Positions 1 through 5,507 of a stretch of 9,444 nucleotides of DNA are shown piece after piece. Made by a program: the position numbers and the translations under genes. The notes under the pieces are model-generated. The model saw nothing but the letters and a program-made list of their open reading frames with translations. It was not told where the DNA came from and made no database searches. Location: the NCBI GenBank assembly GCA_023435805.1, contig JAEZMC010000378.1, positions 1 to 9,444 on the forward strand. Reading direction: 5' to 3'. The stretch comes from Bacillota bacterium. GTDB taxonomy: Bacteria; Bacillota; Clostridia; Acetivibrionales; DTU013. Within the stretch, counting starts at the first letter, position 1. Every line of letters begins with the position of its first letter.

Positions 1-945
1 GGACTTTTATCGCTAATGGTTCAGTCCGGCCTGCATGTGCCTGTTGAAGCGGGCAGCGAATTTGCGGTTTTTACGGATATTCTGGCGGATATCGGCGACG
101 GGCAAAGCATCGAGCAATCGCTGAGTACCTTTTCGTCACATGTAAGGAACATTTCCACTATTATTGAATGTGCAAGCCCCAATACCCTTGTTGTAATGGA
201 TGAGGTGGGCGCCGGTACGGACCCGTCGGAAGGAACGGGGTTTGCGGTGGCTGTTCTGGAGGAGGTATATGCCAAAGGTGCAACGATTCTTGCTACGACT
301 CATTATAATGAGATCAAGGAATTTGCAGCTGTGACACCCGGCTTCAAGAACGGCTCCATGGGCTTTGACATCCATACCTTGAAGCCGCTTTACAGCCTGA
401 GCATAGGACGGCCCGGAGAGAGCAACGCATTCCTGATTGCATTGCGGCTTGGTATGAGTGCCAGGCTTATTGAAAGGGCGCATGAAATCACTTATAAGGA
501 AAAGAAAGATTACTCCGGGGCGATTGCCACAGACAGTGAAAGGCTGGTCGACCGGGAGGCGGTGGACCAGCACAGGGAGCAGGCACGGGAGGCGGATAAG
601 GCTGCGGAACGCAGCAGACGCGCCGATGCGGCGGTTAAGCAGGCACAGCAAAAACAGCGAAAGCACTTCAACACAGGGGATTGCGTCTACATCAGCACCA
701 TGTCCAGAACAGGCATTGTCTGTGAGCCTGAAAATGACAAGGGTGAAGTGGTAGTTATGGTGATGAAGAAAAAATTCAGGGTCAATGCAAAAAGACTTTC
801 CATATATATTGAAGGGAAGGAGCTGTACCCGGAAAATTATGATACGGATATTGTGCTGGAAAGCAAAGAGAACAGGAAAAAGAGAAAGCTGATGGCCAAA
901 CGTCATATTGAAGGTCTGGTCATTGAAAAAAACAGGGAAACATGA
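1..945 (+). CDS. MutS2-like DNA mismatch-repair-family ATPase, 5'-truncated by the window, no Smr domain
   Basis: The frame is open from base 1, so 314 C-terminal residues are visible and the ATG at 16 is internal. The sequence begins just after where the Walker A loop of MutS family ATPases would lie. It shows the family signature DIGDGQSIEQSLSTFSSH (about 91-144), Walker B VVMDEVGAGTDP (about 190-225) and the ATTHYNE switch histidine (about 295-312). A short charged helical stretch follows (540-660). Then comes a KOW-like beta segment (GDCVYISTMSRTGIV onward), as in MutS2. MutS2 proteins normally end in an Smr nuclease domain; this one stops after a basic tail (RKKRKLMAKRHIEG) without it. 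MutS2 proteins are known to act on branched DNA or collided ribosomes, so a DNA- or ribosome-linked ATPase role is inferred. Calling it an Smr-less MutS2 paralogue is safer than calling it mutS2. Confidence 0.9.
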   Translation, partial: GLLSLMVQSGLHVPVEAGSEFAVFTDILADIGDGQSIEQSLSTFSSHVRNISTIIECASPNTLVVMDEVGAGTDPSEGTGFAVAVLEEVYAKGATILATTHYNEIKEFAAVTPGFKNGSMGFDIHTLKPLYSLSIGRPGESNAFLIALRLGMSARLIERAHEITYKEKKDYSGAIATDSERLVDREAVDQHREQAREADKAAERSRRADAAVKQAQQKQRKHFNTGDCVYISTMSRTGIVCEPENDKGEVVVMVMKKKFRVNAKRLSIYIEGKELYPENYDTDIVLESKENRKKRKLMAKRHIEGLVIEKNRET

Positions 946-981
946 ACGGCTGCAAGCTGTGAGGATCCTCCGGTTATGTGA

Positions 982-1009
982 ACCCGCCGGGCTGGGGATG
1001 CATACTATA
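982..1009 (+). promoter_or_regulatory. Possible sporulation sigma-K-type promoter for the DUF4397 gene
   Basis: AC (982-983), a 17-bp spacer and CATACTATA (1001-1009) fit the sigma-K pattern AC-N16/17-CATANNNTA. The -10 is embedded in the 12-bp palindrome TACTATATAGTA (1003-1014). A vegetative reading (TATAGT at 1008-1013) has no good -35. The -35 of sigma-K is too short to be convincing alone. Confidence 0.3.
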
Positions 1010-1037
1010 TAGTAGCTTTCACAGGGAGATGAAGAGA

Positions 1038-1691
1038 ATGTATCCAAATGGGGTTATGAACAGCTACGGCAATACGAGGCAGACCGTTTCATATATCAGG
1101 CTGCTGCATGCATCACCCGGCGCGCCGGCGGTAGACGTTTACGCAAATAGCAGCCTGATTGCCCGGAACCTCGCCTACAGGGGGTTCACCGAGTACATGC
1201 AGATATTGCCGGGTAGATACCATGTTGTGATTTTTCCGACAGGCACGACAGGCCCGGCGCTGGTCGATACGGAAGTGGAGGTGCCGTTCAAGTCCATCAT
1301 TACGGCCGCAGTGATCGGCATTGCGCCAAATGTGGGAATAAAGGCGTTTTTCGAGCCGGTATTGCAGATTCCGCAGGGAATGCTGTATTTAAGATTTTCC
1401 AATCTTGTACCGGATAGTCCGGAGCTCGATCTGGCGCTTTCCAACGGAACAATGCTGTTCGAAGGGGTATCGTACGGGGCCGCCACGAATTATATCGCGG
1501 TATATCCGGGCGATTATACCTTCACATTACAGCAAAGCGGCACGGGCAGAAGATTGCTGTATGTGCCGAATATACATTTGCTGCCCGGAAGGTTCTATAC
1601 CGTCTACGCTGTCGGCCAGGTGGCGGGCAATACGCCGCTGCAGGTGCTGATACCGCTGGATGGAAATTCATACATCAAACTGCAGCTGTAG
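1038..1691 (+). CDS. DUF4397 domain protein, two tandem repeats
   Basis: The chosen start is the ATG at 1038 (MYPNGVMNSYG), 8 nt after GGGAGA (1024-1029), giving 217 aa. The frame stays open to a GTG at 978, but that start has no well-spaced ribosome site, and the ATG at 1029 overlaps the ribosome site. Two DUF4397 units are visible. The first starts at YIRLLHASPGAPAVDVYAN and includes LPGRYHVVIFPTGT. The second starts at YLRFSNLVPDSPELDLALSNG and includes YPGDYTFTLQQSGTG, then LLPGRFYTVYAVG. These are beta-sandwich-like repeats of unknown function. There is no signal peptide, transmembrane segment or LPXTG motif, although many family members are exported. It ends 14 bp before the convergent DUF6062 gene. 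A surface or spore-layer role is possible but is only inferred. Confidence 0.88.
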   Translation: MYPNGVMNSYGNTRQTVSYIRLLHASPGAPAVDVYANSSLIARNLAYRGFTEYMQILPGRYHVVIFPTGTTGPALVDTEVEVPFKSIITAAVIGIAPNVGIKAFFEPVLQIPQGMLYLRFSNLVPDSPELDLALSNGTMLFEGVSYGAATNYIAVYPGDYTFTLQQSGTGRRLLYVPNIHLLPGRFYTVYAVGQVAGNTPLQVLIPLDGNSYIKLQL

Positions 1692-1705
1692 CGCTTTCAC
1701 TGCGC

Positions 1706-2485
1706 TTATTTCAGGCTGCAGAACCCCTTCAGCTTCTGGATGCTGCGCGGCAGGGCGTCTTTTGAGTTGCCCCATGGTGCTTCTTGATAACGGTAATCAA
1801 ATTTTTTCGTAAACCAGTCCAGTTCCTTTTCAATTCTGTCCAGATGTTCCACCTGCTGCTGCAGCAGCAGACTCACAAATATGGTGCATTCCTGCGGTCT
1901 CAGATATTTGACGGACGCTTCCACAAGTTGCTTGAGGTGCTTCATGCAAAATCCCTTTTTACTTTCAAAAAGCTTTCGAAAATCCTCCTCACGGGACCAG
2001 AGGTACATGATCACATCCATATATCTGTCCATGGTGTGCTCCAGCCTCCCGCAAATGGTGCAGCTGCGCTCCAGATTGTCAAGCATCGCAAGGAGCCTGG
2101 CGGCGACCTCGTTTCCTCCCTGGCCTCTGGATGAGAATTTTCCGGTCAACGCGCCTACCAGTGGTTTGGGCGCTTTCATACCCTTTACTGCTGCATCGGC
2201 CGCCTTGCTTAGCTCCTTCAGCTTTTCCAGCTGCTCACGCAGGTGGGTATCTGTCTCAAGGCCGAGCCCCAGTCGATTTTCCTGCCTGTTGTACAGCAAT
2301 TCAAAGTGTCTGCGGCAAAAGCCCTTTTTGTTCGTCTCGATTCTGCAATCGGGCTCCATTAAGGCCGCGCCCAGGTAGTAGTCGGTGTATTCATCCTCCA
2401 GTTTCTTTTCCAGCAGGCATACCGGGCATTCACAATCCTCCCCAAAGGCCTCTGTTACCGGTATGGTATATATTTTTTCCTTCAT
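1706..2485 (-). CDS. DUF6062 family protein with duplicated Cys/His motifs
   Basis: The start is the minus-strand ATG at 2485 (MKEKIYTIPVTEAFG), preceded by AGGAGA about 6 nt upstream; 259 aa. An in-frame extension to 2626 has no ribosome site and would run into the upstream region of the divergent gene. The protein is soluble, mostly helical and charged. It carries two matching units: C20-PV-C23 followed 34 residues later by C57-RR-H60, and C142-TI-C145 followed 35 residues later by C180-MK-H183. Both second halves read KKGFCxxH. The spacing suggests two zinc-binding sites from an internal duplication; metal binding is inferred. An extra C18 and C47 lie in the first unit. Function is unknown. 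It converges with the DUF4397 gene, with only a 5-bp GCGC hairpin (1691-1705) between them. Confidence 0.88.
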   Translation of the reverse strand: MKEKIYTIPVTEAFGEDCECPVCLLEKKLEDEYTDYYLGAALMEPDCRIETNKKGFCRRHFELLYNRQENRLGLGLETDTHLREQLEKLKELSKAADAAVKGMKAPKPLVGALTGKFSSRGQGGNEVAARLLAMLDNLERSCTICGRLEHTMDRYMDVIMYLWSREEDFRKLFESKKGFCMKHLKQLVEASVKYLRPQECTIFVSLLLQQQVEHLDRIEKELDWFTKKFDYRYQEAPWGNSKDALPRSIQKLKGFCSLK

Positions 2486-2578
2486 CGCGCTTCTCCTGTT
2501 ATTACCAAGTTCATTTCGCCGCCGGCAGGTGCGCCCGGACGGATTGTCTGCTACAATGGTAAATGGTTCATTAAAATG

Positions 2579-2584
2579 ATTATA
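2579..2584 (-). promoter_or_regulatory. Possible -10 box for the DUF6062 gene in the divergent spacer
   Basis: The 152-bp spacer 2486-2637 separates two divergent genes. On the minus strand it carries a perfect TATAAT (2584 down to 2579), but no good -35 at 16-18 bp. On the plus strand the overlapping TATAAC (2581-2586) could serve the glycosylase gene, also with a poor -35. No other structure is evident here. Confidence 0.25.
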
Positions 2585-2637
2585 ACATGAATGAAGGGGA
2601 ATAAACAGCTTCAGGGCAATTGACAAGGAGGGCGGTT

Positions 2638-3531
2638 ATGTATTTCAGAGGGTACACCATTGATATAAATGAGCAGGGCATTACTGTCGGCGGAGTCAGG
2701 GATTTTGACACAACGCACATTTTCGAATGCGGGCAGTGCTTCAGATGGCGCAGGGAGCCCGACGGCAGCTACACCGGCGTGGTGCGCGGGAGGGTGGCCA
2801 ACGTGGATTACGGGAACGGCCGGCTGGTTATTCGAAATGCCACTCCGGAAGACTTTGAGCGGATATGGTTCGATTATTTTGATCTGGGCAGGGATTATGC
2901 AAAGATCAAACAGGCTGTCTCTATTGACGGGATTATGAAAAAGGCCGTGGAATTTGGAAGCGGTATACGGCTGCTGAAGCAGGAGCCCTGGGAGACGTTG
3001 ATATCCTTTATACTTTCCTCCAACAACAGGATACCCAGGATCATGAAAATTATCGATGACATTTCCAGGTTATACGGGGAGGAGCTTGAATACAACGGCA
3101 GGAGCTTTTACGGCTTTCCCGATGCGCAGTGTCTTGCAGCCCGCAGCCTGGAAGAGATCCAGGCATGCAGAGGCGGCTACCGGTGCGCATATATCCAGCG
3201 TACGGCTGCAAGGGCGGTTTCAGGTGAATTTGATTTCCTGAGGCTGGCAGACCTTGCGGACCTTGGAGCTTCGGAGGCCCGGAATTATCTGATGCAGCTC
3301 CACGGCGTGGGAGGTAAGGTGGCGGATTGTGTCCTGCTCTACAGCGGTACCAGGTACGATGTTTTTCCCACCGACGTATGGGTCAGGCGTGTGATGGAGG
3401 AGCTATACTTTAAACGTGAAACCGGATTCAAGGAAATACAGCAGTTTGCTGCGGAAAACTTCGGAGAATATGCAGGCATGGCACAGCAATACCTGTTTTA
3501 TTATGCAAGAGAGCATAAAATCGGAGCCTGA
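2638..3531 (+). CDS. ogg: 8-oxoguanine DNA glycosylase/AP lyase, OGG1 type
   Basis: The ATG at 2638 (MYFRGYTIDINEQ) follows AAGGAGGGC (2625-2632) at ideal spacing, giving 297 aa; a TTG at 2620 lies before that site and is rejected. The N-terminal OGG1-like domain includes FECGQCFRWRR (residues 29-39). The HhH-GPD fold follows, with SSNNRIPRI (127-135), very close to the eukaryotic OGG1 SSNNNIARI motif. The helix-hairpin-helix LHGVGGKVADC (221-231) supplies the catalytic lysine K227, and D246 in PTDVWVRR is the conserved aspartate. Enzymes of this family excise 8-oxoguanine opposite C and cleave the strand through a Schiff base. The C-terminus YLFYYAREHKIG is typical of bacterial members. No Fe-S cluster cysteines are present, unlike MutY or Nth. 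It appears to be a single-gene unit. Confidence 0.93.
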   Translation: MYFRGYTIDINEQGITVGGVRDFDTTHIFECGQCFRWRREPDGSYTGVVRGRVANVDYGNGRLVIRNATPEDFERIWFDYFDLGRDYAKIKQAVSIDGIMKKAVEFGSGIRLLKQEPWETLISFILSSNNRIPRIMKIIDDISRLYGEELEYNGRSFYGFPDAQCLAARSLEEIQACRGGYRCAYIQRTAARAVSGEFDFLRLADLADLGASEARNYLMQLHGVGGKVADCVLLYSGTRYDVFPTDVWVRRVMEELYFKRETGFKEIQQFAAENFGEYAGMAQQYLFYYAREHKIGA

Positions 3532-3540
3532 ACCGAACAG

Positions 3541-3577
3541 GCGGCTCCCAGGTCACAGCCGGTTCAGGATGAGCCGC
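3541..3577 (+). other. GC-rich inverted repeat after the glycosylase gene
   Basis: GCGGCTC (3541-3547) pairs perfectly with GAGCCGC (3571-3577) around a 23-nt loop, just after the stop codon. There is no U-tract, so it is not a standard intrinsic terminator. It may be a Rho-type or transcript-stabilising hairpin. Confidence 0.35.
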
Positions 3578-3587
3578 AGCCGTCACA

Positions 3588-3616
3588 TTGTACGCGCGTT
3601 CCCAATAAAATATTAT
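3588..3616 (+). promoter_or_regulatory. Candidate promoter of the DUF3343 gene
   Basis: TTGTAC (3588-3593), a 17-bp spacer and TATTAT (3611-3616) form a plausible sigma-A promoter 18 bp before the DUF3343 start codon. The -10 matches 5 of 6 consensus bases but the -35 only 3. It would make DUF3343 independent of the upstream glycosylase gene, with a leader of only about 12 nt. Confidence 0.4.
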
Positions 3617-3634
3617 GTTAGGAGCGTGAAGTAA

Positions 3635-3892
3635 ATGGATGGCATCGCAATTCTTGATTCAGGCAATTATGCCTTAAGGCTTTGCTGCATTCTTGAACGG
3701 AAGGGCTACGTATTTGAAGTGACGTCAACCCCCTGTCAGATCGCCAGGAACGGGTGCGGCTACTGTTTGAGGTTTCCGCTGGAATACAGGGACATGGTTT
3801 TTCAGGAAGCCCTTCAGAACAACATTGTGATCAGGGAAATCTATAAAGTCGTGCCCGGCCAAACAAAACACCGTTATGAAAGAATATTTTAG
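3635..3892 (+). CDS. DUF3343 (putative Se/S carrier-like) small protein
   Basis: This is an 85-aa protein with ATG at 3635, 10 nt after GGAG. It matches the short DUF3343 family. The N-terminal half is IAILDSGNYALRLCCILERKGYVFEVTSTP, a beta-alpha-beta start with the family's S/T-x-x-A-L core. Next comes the P-x-x-I-x-x-x-C-G segment, here TPCQIARNGCGYCLRFP. Cysteines are C17, C18, C34, C41 and C44; the family-conserved one is C41 before glycine, and C44 adds a CGYC motif. Databases describe the family as putative Se/S carriers by analogy with TusA-like proteins; function is unproven. No cysteine desulfurase, selD or yedF-like gene is nearby, so the context gives no help. The C-terminal half ends in a basic stretch. 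Confidence 0.85.
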   Translation: MDGIAILDSGNYALRLCCILERKGYVFEVTSTPCQIARNGCGYCLRFPLEYRDMVFQEALQNNIVIREIYKVVPGQTKHRYERIF

Positions 3893-4021
3893 TGCAACGC
3901 CGTTTCGGCCGGATTGCCATAATATTCCTGAGCGAAGAGTGTGTGCATTAGAATCCCGCAGAAAAACGAAGGGCGAATGAATTATACTGCGTTTTATGGA
4001 CTTAATTGTATCTATGGTTTG

Positions 4022-4050
4022 TTGTTAAACCAAATCAATGATGATATAAT
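4022..4050 (+). promoter_or_regulatory. Strong sigma-A promoter of the intergenic RNA, with overlapping dyad
   Basis: TTGTTA (4022-4027), exactly 17 bp, then perfect TATAAT (4045-4050); expected start of transcription is about 4057. The -35 lies inside the 18-bp dyad TGGTTT-gttgtt-AAACCA (4015-4032), which could be an operator. This is the best constitutive-type promoter in the window. It faces a region with no credible protein gene. Confidence 0.75.
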
Positions 4051-4056
4051 TTAGAC

Positions 4057-4382
4057 ATGGAAAGCGGGACCGGTCATAGTACCGAACCGCAGCAGTATAA
4101 AGGCGTACAGCCCTTTGATAATTAAACAGGTACAACCTGAAATGCTCGGAGTAACCTATTATTTTGAACCTACATTTGACATAAGGGAGTTTGGCGTTTG
4201 GCAGCCTATATCAGGCCACAAGCTAATTCCGACACACGGCTTGAACGTGTGCTACGGCAGTGGAAGATTGAAGTTACCGGCAGGACACCCACCTAGCGCT
4301 GGGCTAGGTGTCAAAATATAGGGGAACGGCTTTTCGGGTTTAAAACGTAAGGAGGCTTGTCTTGATGGACAGCCTCCTTTTT
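4057..4382 (+). ncRNA. Structured non-coding RNA of unidentified class (about 280 nt core plus terminator)
   Basis: The unit has its own promoter and terminator, and the RNA between them is full of helices found by eye. A closing stem joins GGAAAGC (4059-4065) to GCTTTTC (4329-4335). Hairpins are CGGT/ACCG (4071-4084), AAAGG/CCTTT (4099-4116), CAGGT-aca-ACCTG (4127-4139) and GCCT/AGGC (4204-4216). A nested arm comprises CCAC/GTGG (4216-4263), CCG/CGG (4229-4257) and CACACG/CGTGTG (4233-4251). CACCTAG/CTAGGTG (4290-4310) competes with GACACC/GGTGTC (4284-4312). GTAAC (4151-4155) can pair with GTTAC (4273-4277). It lacks the hallmarks of T-box, tmRNA, RNase P RNA and SRP RNA. 6S RNA or the raiA-motif RNA of Clostridia are possible identities, neither confirmed. 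An upstream leader acting on the MerR gene is less likely, because a strong terminator and a separate promoter intervene. Confidence 0.72.
4349..4382 (+). terminator. Intrinsic terminator of the structured RNA
   Basis: AAGGAGGCT (4349-4357) pairs with AGCCTCCTT (4371-4379), extended by GTC/GAC after a one-base bulge, with a 6-nt loop and a T5 run (4378-4382). It cleanly ends the RNA unit 38 bp before the MerR promoter. Confidence 0.92.
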
Positions 4383-4419
4383 CTATTAAAAAAATGAAGA
4401 AAATTTATCATACAGTCTC

Positions 4420-4450
4420 TTGACATTGACGTAACGTAATGGTTTATGAT
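4420..4450 (+). promoter_or_regulatory. MerR-type promoter with 19-bp spacer and operator dyad
   Basis: TTGACA (4420-4425) and TATGAT (4445-4450) are separated by 19 bp, the overlong spacing typical of MerR-controlled promoters. The spacer carries the odd-centred palindrome ACGT-A-ACGT (4429-4437) with an extra T/A match outside (4427, 4439). It lies 22 bp before the MerR start codon, so the regulator probably controls itself. Confidence 0.78.
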
Positions 4451-4472
4451 TGTTTTTGAAGGGAGGTACAAA

Positions 4473-5231
4473 ATGGAGTACACCATTAATAAATTGGCAA
4501 AACTGGCGGGGATCAGCACACGAACGCTCCGGTACTACGATGAGCTGGAACTGCTGTCACCTGTCCGTATGAGCGCAAACGGATACCGCATTTACGGGCA
4601 AAAGGAAATCGACAGGCTGCAGCAGATTCTTTTTTACCGTGAGCTCGGCGTACCGCTGGATGAAATCAAAAGGATTCTGTCCAATGCGGATTTTGACGGG
4701 ATGGCGGCGCTGGAAGGCCATTTGACAGCCCTTCTTGCCCGGCGAAGGCAAATGGACGTGTTGATCGCAAATGTGGAAAAAACGATAAAGGCTAAGAGAG
4801 GAGAGGTTGTTATGAATGATCGGGAAAAATTCAACGGTTTTATTCAAAAGCTGGTCGAAGATAACGAAAAGCAGTATGGCGAAGAAATCCGGGCGAAATA
4901 CGGCAACGATGTAGTAGACCGTTCAAATGCGAAGGTTGGAAGCATGACAGCGGAGCAGTACGCAGAGTCGGAGAGGTTAACGCTTGAGCTGAACGAAACG
5001 CTGAAAGCTGCTTTTGAGCAGGGCGACCCGGGAAGCCCGCTTGCGCAGAAAGCCTGTGAGCTTCATAAAAAGTGGTTGAGCTTCTTTTGGGGTTCGTACA
5101 GTAAAGAAGCACATATTGGTATAACCCAGATGTATGTGGATGATCCGCGCTTTACCGCTTATTATGACAAGATCGCGGAAGGCTGTGCGACATTCCTGCG
5201 GGATGCGGTGCTGATTTACTGCGAAAAATAA
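4473..5231 (+). CDS. MerR family transcriptional activator with TipAS effector-binding domain
   Basis: The ATG at 4473 (MEYTINKLAKLAG) is 6 nt after GGGAGGT, giving 252 aa; an upstream in-frame ATG at 4446 overlaps the -10 box and is rejected. Residues 3-70 form the MerR winged helix: INKLAKLAGISTRTLRYYDELELLSP, then NGYRIYGQKEIDRLQQILFYRELGVPLDEIKRIL. A coiled-coil dimerisation helix covers about 76-110. Residues 115-250 form a TipAS domain, seen in HKKWLSFFWGSYSKEAHIGITQMYVDDPRFTAYYD and the following FLRDAV. TipA, Mta and SkgA relatives bind hydrophobic or thiopeptide drugs, or respond to oxidative stress, and activate their own and nearby promoters by twisting the 19-bp spacer. No efflux pump gene is adjacent, so only autoregulation is supported here. 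The ligand is unknown. Confidence 0.93.
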   Translation: MEYTINKLAKLAGISTRTLRYYDELELLSPVRMSANGYRIYGQKEIDRLQQILFYRELGVPLDEIKRILSNADFDGMAALEGHLTALLARRRQMDVLIANVEKTIKAKRGEVVMNDREKFNGFIQKLVEDNEKQYGEEIRAKYGNDVVDRSNAKVGSMTAEQYAESERLTLELNETLKAAFEQGDPGSPLAQKACELHKKWLSFFWGSYSKEAHIGITQMYVDDPRFTAYYDKIAEGCATFLRDAVLIYCEK

Positions 5232-5243
5232 TTTCATAGGGCA

Positions 5244-5287
5244 CCAATAAAAAACTCACTCGTGATTGCGGGTGAGCTTTTTATTGG
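5244..5287. terminator. Large bidirectional hairpin terminator
   Basis: CCAATAAAAA (5244-5253) pairs with the mirror arm ending TTTTTATTGG (5278-5287). The inner arm CTCACTCG (5255-5262) pairs with CGGGTGAG (5269-5276) with one wobble. This gives about 18 bp with a single A/C mismatch and a 6-nt loop. The A-run and T-run on either side let it work in both directions. It ends the MerR unit 12 bp after the stop codon. Confidence 0.85.
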
Positions 5288-5405
5288 TCAGCCCTGCATG
5301 GGCACAGCCTTTTCGGTCCCGACAAGCGTATCCGGAATGCCATCTCCCGTACCAGCGATAAATAAGCAGTATATGGACACGCTGGTTTATTTTCTTTGTG
5401 AAGCA

Positions 5406-5423
5406 TCTTCATGTAATCTTAAT
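5406..5423 (+). promoter_or_regulatory. Candidate KdpE operator upstream of kdpDE
   Basis: The tandem repeat TCTTCAT-GTAA-TCTTAAT has 11-bp periodicity, as expected for head-to-tail binding of an OmpR/PhoB-type regulator. The same pattern recurs before the kdpF unit at 9026-9043, and in both places the repeat starts exactly 60 bp before the -10 box. The stretch 5288-5405 on its left holds no gene. Confidence 0.6.
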
Positions 5424-5462
5424 GCCATAGTGAAAGTTATAACGCTATCCTGATTTTTATTA

Positions 5463-5471
5463 TGCTATACT
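5463..5471 (+). promoter_or_regulatory. Extended -10 promoter of kdpDE
   Basis: TGCTATACT is an extended -10 with TATACT at 5466-5471. The place for a -35 (5443-5448, CGCTAT) is unlike consensus, consistent with activator dependence. Expected start of transcription is about 5478, leaving a leader of about 30 nt before the kdpD start codon. Confidence 0.55.
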
Positions 5472-5507
5472 GAAATGGGAGTTTTATGAAAAAAGGGGCG
5501 TACTTGT

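Noticed and set aside
136..1047. 303-codon minus-strand open frame opposite the MutS2-like gene
   Set aside because: It is Cys/His/Phe-rich low-quality sequence with no family motif, antisense to a clearly conserved ATPase.
1881..2378. 165-codon plus-strand frame opposite DUF6062
   Set aside because: It is Ser/Leu/Pro-rich shadow sequence; the minus-strand gene has the ribosome site and conserved cysteine motifs.
3893..4014. Terminator or second promoter (TATACT at 3983-3988) after DUF3343
   Set aside because: The only hairpin, GCCG-ttt-CGGC at 3905-3916, has a 4-bp stem and no U-run, and TATACT has no -35 partner at 16-18 bp. Nothing else is supported in this stretch.
4115..4321. 68-codon plus-strand open frame inside the intergenic region
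   Set aside because: It starts at a TTG with no ribosome site and lies entirely inside a region of nested RNA helices between a promoter and terminator. It is better explained as a chance frame over a structured RNA.
5262..5453. 63-codon plus-strand frame between the MerR gene and kdpD
   Set aside because: It begins inside the terminator hairpin and has no ribosome site or recognisable family.
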